NCBI GenBank assembly: GCA_903822825.1
Contig: CAIJQQ010000016.1
Span: 1-64,000 of the forward strand
Direction: 5' to 3'
DNA length: 64,000 bases
Origin: an uncultured Burkholderiales bacterium
Lineage (GTDB): Bacteria; Pseudomonadota; Gammaproteobacteria; Burkholderiales; Burkholderiaceae_C
The translations under genes and the position numbers were made by a program. The notes under the pieces were generated by a model. It saw only the letters and a program-made list of their open reading frames with translations. It searched no databases and had not been told where the DNA came from. Numbering within the stretch: position 1 is the stretch's first letter; each line of letters starts with the position of its first letter. Below are positions 1 to 6,640 of the stretch, piece after piece.

Positions 1-376
1 CCGCCGCGCAAGACCGTTGCTAAAAAGACGCCTTTTGGCAAGGCCGCTGGCAAGACCGTCACCAAGACCGTCACCAAGGCCGCCAAAACCCCCTGCAGCC
101 AAAAAAGCCGCCAAAACCGCAGCGCCCAAAGCGCCGCGCAAAGCGGCTGTTGGCACGCTCAAGCCCAGCGCCGCCCTGATGGCGGTGATCGGTGATGGCA
201 CTTATGCCCGCACCGAAGTCGTGAAAAAAATCTGGGACTACATCAAGGCCAACAACTTACAAGACCCGGCTGACAAGCGCTCTATCAAGGCCGACGGCAA
301 GCTCAAAGAGGTGTTTGGCAAGGACCAGGCCACGATGTTCGAGCTGGCGGGGATCATTGGCAAGCACCTGAGCTGA
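1..376 (+). CDS. SWIB/MDM2-domain protein with histone-H1-like tail, 5' partial and frameshifted
   Basis: The C-terminal part (from about base 160) encodes a SWIB/MDM2 fold: the stretches KPSAALMAVIG, VVKKIWDYIKANNLQD, ADGKLKEVFGK and MFELAGIIGKHL are typical of small bacterial SWIB proteins related to the C-terminal domain of chlamydial topoisomerase. Before it lies a Lys/Ala/Pro-rich tail like those of H1-type nucleoid proteins. The tail is not in one frame. From base 1 the lysine-rich reading (PPRKTVAKKTPFGKAAGK) uses frame 1, but the SWIB domain is in frame 2. The switch falls at an AAAACCCCC run (85-93); removing one C gives the continuous AAKTPAAKKAAK. A TTG at base 17 gives an in-frame ORF, but its first 24 residues are Arg/Pro-rich and look like a shifted reading of the same tail. 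The true start lies upstream of the window. Likely role: DNA binding or chromosome compaction, inferred from the family. Confidence 0.75.
   Translation, partial: RRARPLLKRRLLARPLARPSPRPSPRPPKPPAAKKAAKTAAPKAPRKAAVGTLKPSAALMAVIGDGTYARTEVVKKIWDYIKANNLQDPADKRSIKADGKLKEVFGKDQATMFELAGIIGKHLS
52..75 (+). repeat. Tandem 12-bp repeat in the lysine-rich tail
   Basis: Two perfect head-to-tail copies of AAGACCGTCACC lie inside the H1-like tail coding region, adding KTVT units. In-frame slippage of such units is a common cause of length variation in these tails. Confidence 0.7.
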
Positions 377-495
377 GCAATTTTTATGGACAGCATACAG
401 TGTGAATTTAAATATTAATTCACCAATTTTGGCGGTTTTACCAATTGTGCTTATGATGGTTGATATTGTTCAAAATTCCATCATTAAGGACCATC

Positions 496-1914
496 GTGAA
501 ACACATGCTATGGATTGCATTGACGGTGCTCGTCACCGGCTGTGCTTCGGTGAATGCACCCAATGAAAAACAAGCGCGGGATGTCAACACCACGTTCAAG
601 AGTGGCAACATTCCCGCTGCGGTAGCTGGAATTGAGCAAGCGTTTGCCGGCGGTGACCCCAAAAAGCCCAAAGACACGACGTACTTTCTTGAAAAAGGCA
701 CCATGGTTCGCAACCTCGGTGCAGCCAAATTGCCCGAAAGTACGGTGCTTCTGCTTGAGGGTGATCGCGTTGTCAAGGAGTGGATTGACCAAATCAAACC
801 GACACTGGGCATGAGCCCGGCCAGCTTCGCAGATTCTTTCGTCAAGTCGAACAAACTGGACGGCATTTACCGTCCACGCGATTACGAAAAGACGATGGTG
901 AGTTTCTCTCTGGCCGTCAACCACGGGTTGGCCCGCCGGTATGACTTGGTGGCCACTGAAGCTCAAAAGATGCGTGAGCGCGAGGACCTGATTCAGAAAT
1001 TGCAAGACAAGAACGTTCAGGCGATCCGTGCGAAAGAAGACAGATCTTCTGGCGCGATTTCCCGCATTGAAGAAGTCAAGGGCTACCCGGTTGAAAGCCT
1101 TGACTCCAAAGAAGTGCGTGAGCTGAGAAACTCATATCAGAACGCCGCAGCCTACTATTTGGCGGGCTTCATGTTGGAGACACAGACTGGCGAAAAGGAA
1201 AATGCCAACTTTTTCTATAGAAAAGCTTATGAGCTCAAGCGTCTTCCCATGTTTGCAAGCGCCCTTGATAAAAAAGCCAAATCTGCCAACGAGACGGATG
1301 CGCTGATTGTGGTCGAATCGGGCTTCCTTTCCGATATCTACTCTCATAAATCCACTTTCCCATTGCCCACCAAGAGTGGTCCTAAGATTGTGAATTTTGT
1401 CCTGCCTGCGACAGCCAAAAATGCCCAGTATTTTAATCCGCAAGTGGTCACAGTTGGGAATAGGCCTTTGCCACTTGTAGAGGCTGCCAATATAGAAGCA
1501 ATGTCATTACGCGAATTGAAGGACAACATGTCTGGCTTTGTGCTTCGCGCATCGGTTTCTGCCGTGGTGCAGATTGTTGCCCAAGAAGCTGCTCACCAGG
1601 CCATTGACAAAAACCAGAATGACAAAAATGCCGGGCTGAAAAAATTGCTTGTATCTGCTGTTGTGGGCGCCATTTCTTCGGGTGATGTCGATGTGCGGCA
1701 GTGGAAGTCCTTGCCTTCTTCCATTTACTTGGCTCGGGGTACTTTGCCCAAAGGCCAGAGCGTTCTCCAAATCCAAACCCCAGTGGGCCCGCGTACTTTC
1801 CCTGTCACGATCTCCCATGACAATGAAGTTATTCACGTCCGTGTGTTCAATGGCGGCGCGATCATGAACAATTACGTCACAGGTATTTCCGAAGAAAAAT
1901 ACCGTGTGAATTGA
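496..1914 (+). CDS. COG3014-type outer-envelope lipoprotein
   Basis: A 472-residue predicted lipoprotein. I chose GTG 496 over the upstream TTG because AAGGA (486-490) sits at the right distance and the N-terminus becomes a short signal peptide, MKHMLWIALTVLVTGC, with the lipobox Cys at residue 16. The body resembles, from memory, the COG3014 family: an alpha-helical TPR-like first half with an AYYLAGFMLE helix, then a conserved segment ending in a short beta-rich domain. That family is usually encoded next to YcfL and LpoB, as here. It heads an eight-gene operon; the next start follows 19 bases after its stop. Base composition is more AT-rich than most of the window. Biochemical role unknown; envelope location inferred from the lipobox. 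Confidence 0.72.
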   Translation: MKHMLWIALTVLVTGCASVNAPNEKQARDVNTTFKSGNIPAAVAGIEQAFAGGDPKKPKDTTYFLEKGTMVRNLGAAKLPESTVLLLEGDRVVKEWIDQIKPTLGMSPASFADSFVKSNKLDGIYRPRDYEKTMVSFSLAVNHGLARRYDLVATEAQKMREREDLIQKLQDKNVQAIRAKEDRSSGAISRIEEVKGYPVESLDSKEVRELRNSYQNAAAYYLAGFMLETQTGEKENANFFYRKAYELKRLPMFASALDKKAKSANETDALIVVESGFLSDIYSHKSTFPLPTKSGPKIVNFVLPATAKNAQYFNPQVVTVGNRPLPLVEAANIEAMSLRELKDNMSGFVLRASVSAVVQIVAQEAAHQAIDKNQNDKNAGLKKLLVSAVVGAISSGDVDVRQWKSLPSSIYLARGTLPKGQSVLQIQTPVGPRTFPVTISHDNEVIHVRVFNGGAIMNNYVTGISEEKYRVN

Positions 1915-1933
1915 ATACAGAAAGTTGCTGACA

Positions 1934-2311
1934 ATGATCAATCGTCAAAATTTCATCGCTTCATTGTTAGCGGTTGCTGCAGTGTCTTGGGTTCCGCTCG
2001 CCGCGCAATCGCAGACGATGGAAAGCAAACTGCGCCGCATGGGACAGACAAAGACTCTCAAGTTTGATGACTTGCGCGCCGTGCGAAGGAACAATCTGTT
2101 GACAGTACAAGCCACCTTGGTGCACCAGGCCAACAGAGACATGAACATCAACTACAGATTCAAATGGCTGGATAACTCTGGCATGAAAGTGGCAGATGAT
2201 GAAGTCTGGAACCCTAAAGTGATTTATGCCGGGCAAACCTTTGAACTCACCGGCATTGCACCAACACCCATGGCCACCGATTTCATGATCGAGATCGAAG
2301 GCTTCAACTGA
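1934..2311 (+). CDS. YcfL-like (DUF1425) periplasmic protein
   Basis: A 125-residue exported protein. Residues 1-27 form a Sec signal peptide ending near AAQSQ; there is no lipobox Cys. The remaining domain (residues 60-125) has the YcfL pattern: beta strands with NYRFKWLDNSGMKV, then an IYAGQTFELTGIAPT strand and a closing FMIEIEGFN. YcfL is encoded immediately upstream of lpoB in enterobacteria, and the same order is kept here. ATG 1934 is preferred to TTG 1925 because it starts the signal peptide directly; neither has a strong ribosome-binding site, so translational coupling to the upstream gene is possible. Function is not known for the family; the link to LpoB suggests the cell envelope. 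Confidence 0.7.
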   Translation: MINRQNFIASLLAVAAVSWVPLAAQSQTMESKLRRMGQTKTLKFDDLRAVRRNNLLTVQATLVHQANRDMNINYRFKWLDNSGMKVADDEVWNPKVIYAGQTFELTGIAPTPMATDFMIEIEGFN

Positions 2312-2332
2312 TTTGATTAAAGGATGACCAAC

Positions 2333-2929
2333 ATGAAATTTGCAACTTTTGCTGTGCTCGCATCGGCTGTCGCCTTGACTGCTTGCGAAACCAATCCGCG
2401 CCAACCTTCTGAAACTGGTGTTCGCTATGGTGACGCCAAAGGTGTTGAGACCACAACAAATGAATTCGGCTCTACGGACATGCAAATGATCGCCGAAAAC
2501 ATGGCTAAGAAAATGATGCAATCCCCCGCGATTGCCAACAGCAACACCATTGTTCGTCTGCGTTTTGAAGATGTGAAGAACTTGTCGAGTGAATACATCG
2601 ACACCCGCATGATCAATAACCGCATCCGCCGTACCCTGACGAACTCCGGTAAAGTGGAGTTCGCTGTGGATGAGGCTGGCATGCAGACGCAGACCAACGC
2701 TTTGTCGCAACAAAAGAACACGGGCCTGTATGACTCTAAAACCGTTGCTCGGACGGGCAAAATGCAAGCTGCAAAGTACGCAGTGCGCGGCAGCATCCGC
2801 TCCATCGTCAAGCGCGCAGGAAATGTCAAAGATGTCTTCTACACTTTTGAGCTCAGCTTGACGGACATCGAACGCGGGGTGGAAATTTGGTCCGAAGATC
2901 AGGAAATACGCAAAGTTTCGGGACGTTGA
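2333..2929 (+). CDS. lpoB: Penicillin-binding protein activator LpoB
   Basis: A 198-residue outer-membrane lipoprotein. Signal peptide and lipobox are MKFATFAVLASAVALTAC, with Cys18 as the acylated residue. ATG 2333 is chosen because AAAGGA lies 9 bases upstream, whereas ATG 2324 would directly abut it. The globular domain carries the LpoB pattern: a helix MQMIAENMAKKMMQSP, the strand TIVRLRFEDVKNLSSEYIDT, then INNRIRRTLTNSGKVEF, and the strand KYAVRGSIRSIVKR followed by TFELSLTDIERGVEIWS. In enterobacteria LpoB reaches through the peptidoglycan to stimulate PBP1b; the partner here is inferred. The linker after the Cys is short. It sits between the YcfL-like gene and a CsgG-like gene 5 bases downstream. 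Confidence 0.85.
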   Translation: MKFATFAVLASAVALTACETNPRQPSETGVRYGDAKGVETTTNEFGSTDMQMIAENMAKKMMQSPAIANSNTIVRLRFEDVKNLSSEYIDTRMINNRIRRTLTNSGKVEFAVDEAGMQTQTNALSQQKNTGLYDSKTVARTGKMQAAKYAVRGSIRSIVKRAGNVKDVFYTFELSLTDIERGVEIWSEDQEIRKVSGR

Positions 2930-2934
2930 TCACC

Positions 2935-3867
2935 ATGAAAAAACTTGCCACAGGCTTATTTGCCATGGTGCTTGGTCTTGCTCAAGCCCAGACCATTGCT
3001 GTGACCGATCTGTCTTACAAGAAAGAAGTTCGTGAGTTCTTCTACTTTGAAGCGGCCAGCGATAAGTCCAGCGAGTCCGGTGCCAGCTCCTACAAAGCTT
3101 CTGGCCATGACCGCAGCACCAGCAATTACGCAGCATCGGCATCGGCTTCGGCCACCGCTGCGGGCGGCCGGAACTATGGTTATGCGAATGCCAATGCGCA
3201 AGCCAGCGTGGCGGCGAGCCAGCGCAATGACAAGGCTTTCCAGGAGCAATCCAATTCGGTTTATGCGAACAAGCGCGAGAGCAGCTATGTCAAAACCTTC
3301 GGTGACAAGGTTCGCGTTCAATATTCTGAATTGATGGGCATGTCGGGCGATGTGCGTGGTGCTTTGATTAAGTCAGGCTACAAACTGATGCAAGCACGCC
3401 CTTCTGTTGCTCAGAATGGTGAAACTGACCAGTTCTTTGATGTGGTCGGCAAGATCAAGAACGGACAGTTTCCTGGTGCGCAATATGTTTTGTATGGCGT
3501 TGTTGCTGCGATGGAGGCCACGGGTAACCGAGAGCCCATTCAGGGTACAAACAACTTCATGTACAAGAGCGAGTTGAACCTGACGGTGGACTACAGCCTG
3601 ATCGATACCAAAACGATGCAGGCTGTTGCGGCATTCACGGTCATGGCCACTGGTGATGACAACCGCATCGACAATGCACAGACCACCTTCCGCCCAAGTA
3701 CAGCCAAGATGATGAAAAATGCTGCCAGCGAGTTGTCTGAAGAAGTTCAGAAGCAGCTTTACGCGCAAGGCTTTCTCAAGGCCTTGGCTGTTCAGGCTCC
3801 TGCGGGCTCTGGCGTTCCTCAGCCAACCTACAGGGACGACCCCTCGACACTCAAAGTCTACAAGTGA
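2935..3867 (+). CDS. Secreted CsgG/LpoB-fold protein
   Basis: A 310-residue protein starting at ATG 2935 (MKKLATGLFAMVLG) with a cleavable signal peptide ending near AQAQ and no lipobox. Residues 35-110 are a low-complexity Ser/Ala/Tyr/Asn region (SASASATAAGGRNYGYANAN). The second half has a CsgG-like pattern: a helix with LIKSGYKLMQARP, the strand AQYVLYGVVAAME, the strand SELNLTVDYSLIDTKTMQAV, and a C-terminal helix with ASELSEEVQKQL. LpoB shares this fold, so the two adjacent genes probably encode distant relatives. It lacks evident pore hairpins and an acylation site, so it is unlikely to be a true curli secretion channel. Its stop overlaps the GTG of the next gene by four bases. Exact function unknown. 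Confidence 0.6.
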   Translation: MKKLATGLFAMVLGLAQAQTIAVTDLSYKKEVREFFYFEAASDKSSESGASSYKASGHDRSTSNYAASASASATAAGGRNYGYANANAQASVAASQRNDKAFQEQSNSVYANKRESSYVKTFGDKVRVQYSELMGMSGDVRGALIKSGYKLMQARPSVAQNGETDQFFDVVGKIKNGQFPGAQYVLYGVVAAMEATGNREPIQGTNNFMYKSELNLTVDYSLIDTKTMQAVAAFTVMATGDDNRIDNAQTTFRPSTAKMMKNAASELSEEVQKQLYAQGFLKALAVQAPAGSGVPQPTYRDDPSTLKVYK

Positions 3868-4427
3868 GCATTACACCTTTTCGCTGCCACGGCTGCGGCG
3901 CTTCGCTTGAATCGGTTCAAGCGGGCGCCGTTTGCCCTTACTGTGGGCGCAACAGTACCGGTGCCGAAAACGCATCTGCATCCGGCACCCCAGCCAACGA
4001 AGTGATCTCCCGTGTGACCGAAGAGAGTTCTGGCGCAAAGAGCCAGCTCAGCTGGTTTGAGCTGTGCGTTCACTACTTCAACCGGGCGATCTCGCGTTTT
4101 GCGCGGTTCGGTGGACGGGCGTCTCGTGCTGAATACTGGTATTTCTTTTTGGCTGTGCTCTTGCTGAATGTGGTCCTCACTTTGCTGACGCTCGTATTTT
4201 CGGAGTCCGTGCTGGGTGATTTGATCGAAGTCCTGTCCAGCGTGTTCTTGCTGCTTGTCTTGGTCCCTTCCATTTCGATTGGCGTGCGGCGCTTGCACGA
4301 TGTGAGCAAAAGCGGTTGGTGGTATTTGCTGATCTTGGTCCCTTTGATAGGGCCTTTGGTCCTGCTTTATTGGGCCATCCAAGCGGGTGACGCAGGTGGC
4401 AACGCTTACGGCGAACCTGAAGTCTGA
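3864..4427 (+). CDS. Zinc-ribbon plus DUF805 inner-membrane protein
   Basis: A 187-residue protein with GTG start 3864 overlapping the upstream stop (GTGA). Residues 8-27 are a zinc ribbon (Cys8, Cys11, Cys24, Cys27, two CxxC pairs). Residues 68-187 are a DUF805 domain: the amphipathic FNRAISRFARFGGRASRAEYW helix is followed by three hydrophobic segments (about 92-112, 122-140, 152-173) and the family signature SIGVRRLHDVSKSGWW. DUF805 proteins usually lack a zinc ribbon, so this is a fusion. The following SPFH protein belongs to a group that often carries a C-terminal zinc ribbon and here does not, so the ribbon may act in trans. Molecular role unknown. Confidence 0.75.
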   Translation: MSITPFRCHGCGASLESVQAGAVCPYCGRNSTGAENASASGTPANEVISRVTEESSGAKSQLSWFELCVHYFNRAISRFARFGGRASRAEYWYFFLAVLLLNVVLTLLTLVFSESVLGDLIEVLSSVFLLLVLVPSISIGVRRLHDVSKSGWWYLLILVPLIGPLVLLYWAIQAGDAGGNAYGEPEV

Positions 4428-4438
4428 GGAGAGAAAAA

Positions 4439-5491
4439 GTGGCCATCATCGACGTCGTCAAAATGGACTTTGAGTCCGATGAGTTTGTCAAAAAATTTGG
4501 CGTCACCGACAAGACGCCCGAAGGCAGCATGGAGTTGTCCACCTGGACACAGCTCATCGTGAGCGAATCGCAGGAGGCCGTGTTGCTGCGCCAAGGCGCA
4601 CTGGACGGTCCCTTCGGACCGGGGCGGCATGTTCTCAAGACAGAAAACATTCCGGTCATCGGCAAAGTGCTGAACTTGCCGTTTGGCCGTTCGCCGTTCA
4701 CGGCCGAGGTTTGGTACATCAACCGGTCGATGTCGCTGGATGTGAAGTGGGGCACGCCCGACCCCATCAAGCTCAGTGACCCCAAATACGACATCCTGAT
4801 TCCTGTGTCGGCGCGTGGACAGTTTGGAATTCAAGTTCAGGACACCCGCAAGTTTTTCATCAAACTGGTGGGCACGCTCAAGAGCTTCAACAAAGAAGAC
4901 ATCCGCAATTATTTCAAAGGCATGGTGCTGACGGTCAGCAAGACGGTCTTGGCAAAACAGATCATTGAGCGCCAAATTTCCGTGCTGGAGATTGCGACAG
5001 ATCTTCTGTACCTCTCGGAAAAAATTGAGGAAGAGTTGCAGGGGCGTCTGTCTGAATTTGGCTTGAAACTGGTCAACTTCTACGTTGACACCATCGATGT
5101 GGTGGACGACCAAGACGAGTCGATCAAGACACTCCGAACTGCGCTCGCCAAACGCGCTGAGATGAAGATTGTGGGCTACAACTACCAACAAGAGCGCAGC
5201 TTGAACATCCTTGAAACTGCGGCGGCCAACGAAGGTTCTTCATCCGGTTTGATGGGAGCGTCCATGGGCTTGGGCATGGGTGTGGGTGTTGGTAACGCCA
5301 TGGGCCAGATGATGGGTGAGGTCTTGCCGCATGCATCGGTCAAACCAGCCCCCGCTGCTGTAAGTCCTGCCCCTGCCATGACCATGGACGAAAAAATCAG
5401 CAGCATCCGCAAGTTCGCCGAACTCAAAGACGCTGGTCTGCTGACTGAAGAAGAATTCCAGGTTCAAAAAACCAAAATCCTCAACAGCTGA
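4439..5491 (+). CDS. SPFH-domain protein with C-terminal SHOCT domain
   Basis: A 350-residue cytoplasmic protein of the COG4260-type (virion-core-like) SPFH group. The start MAIIDVVKMDFESDEFV and the conserved SESQEAVLLRQGALDGPFGPG, WGTPDPIKLSDPKYD and LSEFGLKLVNFYVDTIDV segments are characteristic. Residues about 250-285 are a Gly/Met-rich linker, and 318-349 form a SHOCT motif (KISSIRKFAELKDAGLLTEE), a short oligomerisation or targeting module. GTG 4439 has a clear GAGGAGAG upstream. SPFH proteins assemble into membrane-associated scaffolds; the role of this group is not established. It lies 11 bases after the DUF805 gene and is followed by two further membrane proteins, which suggests a joint envelope function. 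Confidence 0.8.
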   Translation: MAIIDVVKMDFESDEFVKKFGVTDKTPEGSMELSTWTQLIVSESQEAVLLRQGALDGPFGPGRHVLKTENIPVIGKVLNLPFGRSPFTAEVWYINRSMSLDVKWGTPDPIKLSDPKYDILIPVSARGQFGIQVQDTRKFFIKLVGTLKSFNKEDIRNYFKGMVLTVSKTVLAKQIIERQISVLEIATDLLYLSEKIEEELQGRLSEFGLKLVNFYVDTIDVVDDQDESIKTLRTALAKRAEMKIVGYNYQQERSLNILETAAANEGSSSGLMGASMGLGMGVGVGNAMGQMMGEVLPHASVKPAPAAVSPAPAMTMDEKISSIRKFAELKDAGLLTEEEFQVQKTKILNS

Positions 5492-5500
5492 GAGGTGGCT

Positions 5501-5881
5501 ATGAAAATCATGATGTCCCTGGTGGGCTTGGCCTTGTCGGCGGTCTTTTTTGTTTTGAGCATGTTGTGGATGCCGTCCTCCATTTATGAGCAAGGCATGG
5601 CCACGCAGCACTTCATGGCCATTTGTGCCACGGCAGTCTTCATCAATGTGCCATTTGTTTTTGCCAACTTTGCCGCCCACTCGGCCAGAAGTTATCCCTT
5701 GATCGTTGGATTCTTCTTCACGGCCATCGGTGCATTGGCGGCTGTGGGTGGATTCATCGGCCTGCTTTACGGGATGAGCATGACCGCTTTCTGGAGCTTG
5801 CACCTGGTGGTGTGGGCCGTGGCGCTGATGCTGGTGCTTTTCGCCTTCATGTCTGCGGGCATGAACAAATCCAATTCCTGA
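5501..5881 (+). CDS. Small four-helix inner-membrane protein
   Basis: A 126-residue hydrophobic protein with four predicted transmembrane segments (about 4-24, 37-58, 65-90, 97-119). ATG 5501 is preferred to GTG 5495 because AGAGG (5491-5495) would otherwise have no spacing. I do not recognise the family. It lies 9 bases after the SPFH gene and 12 before the Sel1-like gene, so it is part of the same operon; a membrane anchor or partner for the SPFH scaffold is a reasonable guess. Confidence 0.65.
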   Translation: MKIMMSLVGLALSAVFFVLSMLWMPSSIYEQGMATQHFMAICATAVFINVPFVFANFAAHSARSYPLIVGFFFTAIGALAAVGGFIGLLYGMSMTAFWSLHLVVWAVALMLVLFAFMSAGMNKSNS

Positions 5882-5893
5882 GGTAAATGAAAA

Positions 5894-6586
5894 ATGGACA
5901 ACCAAGCCAAAGACGGCACGCAGCTGTTTGACCAAGCTCGCCGTGAGCTGGTGCAAGGCAACCTGGGCATGGCATTGGCACGGGCCTTGGATGCTGCTGA
6001 CATGGACCATGCTGAAGCCAGTTTTTTGGTGGCATTGATGTACTTCACCGGCACGGGCATTCAGCGCAACACAGAGACAGCAAGCGAATACGCCCACAAA
6101 TACCTTTTGCTCCAGCCCGACGGCCCCAAAAAATCCGAGGCCCGTGCCATCATCGACGGCACCATTGGCACCGCCAACGCCAAAAACATGATTCTGGGTT
6201 CGGAATACGCCAAACCAGACACACGCGCCAGCGCCAGCTTGGCATCCAACAAGTGGGTGATGATTGCGGTTGTCGCGGTGGTACTTTTGGTGATGTTCTT
6301 GGTGGGGTATCTGGTTCTGCAAAAGAACGACAAACCTGTAGCTCCAGGCAACGCTTCGACTGCGCCAGCCCTTGCCGCCAGCCAAGCACCGCCTGAGGCC
6401 TCTGCGCCAGCAGCATCACAAGCGCCTGCAGCATCACAAGCGCCTGCAGCCGCAACCAAGCCGCAGCCCAAGCCGGACCCCAATGTCCGTTCTCAGCTCA
6501 AATCGGGGGATGTTTCCATCACCGAAACCAAAAACGGCGAGCGCGTCATCCGCTCGGGTGACTTGGTCATCCGCATGCCAGACTGA
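5894..6586 (+). CDS. Bitopic membrane protein with cytoplasmic Sel1/TPR-like repeat
   Basis: A 230-residue protein. Residues 10-75 form two helical repeats of Sel1/TPR type (ARRELVQGNLGMALARALDA, then ALMYFTGTGIQRNTETASEY). Residues 121-142 are one strong transmembrane helix. An Ala/Pro/Ser/Gln-rich linker (about 150-195) follows, then a short C-terminal domain ending in ITETKNGERVIRSGDLVIRMPD. The linker contains an 18-bp tandem duplication (6413-6448) encoding SQAPAA units. By the positive-inside rule the repeats are cytoplasmic and the tail periplasmic. It is the last gene of the operon, 18 bases before a strong terminator. Function unknown; a link between a cytoplasmic scaffold and the periplasm would suit the context. 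Confidence 0.65.
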   Translation: MDNQAKDGTQLFDQARRELVQGNLGMALARALDAADMDHAEASFLVALMYFTGTGIQRNTETASEYAHKYLLLQPDGPKKSEARAIIDGTIGTANAKNMILGSEYAKPDTRASASLASNKWVMIAVVAVVLLVMFLVGYLVLQKNDKPVAPGNASTAPALAASQAPPEASAPAASQAPAASQAPAAATKPQPKPDPNVRSQLKSGDVSITETKNGERVIRSGDLVIRMPD

Positions 6587-6603
6587 ACGTCCCCCCTGCA
6601 TTG

Positions 6604-6634
6604 AAACGCCCCTCCATCAAAGGGGCGTTTTCAT
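6604..6634 (+). terminator. Intrinsic terminator of the lpoB-SPFH operon
   Basis: A perfect 10-bp stem (AAACGCCCCT 6604-6613 with AGGGGCGTTT 6621-6630) and a 7-base loop, running into a T-rich tract on the + strand. On the other strand the symmetric A-tract would also serve the convergent acyl-CoA synthetase gene ending at 6641. Confidence 0.85.
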
Positions 6635-6640
6635 TTCGGC

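Noticed and set aside
2935..3867. Curli secretion channel CsgG
   Set aside because: The fold is similar, but there is no lipobox Cys, no curli genes are near, and the long Ser/Ala-rich insert is unlike CsgG.
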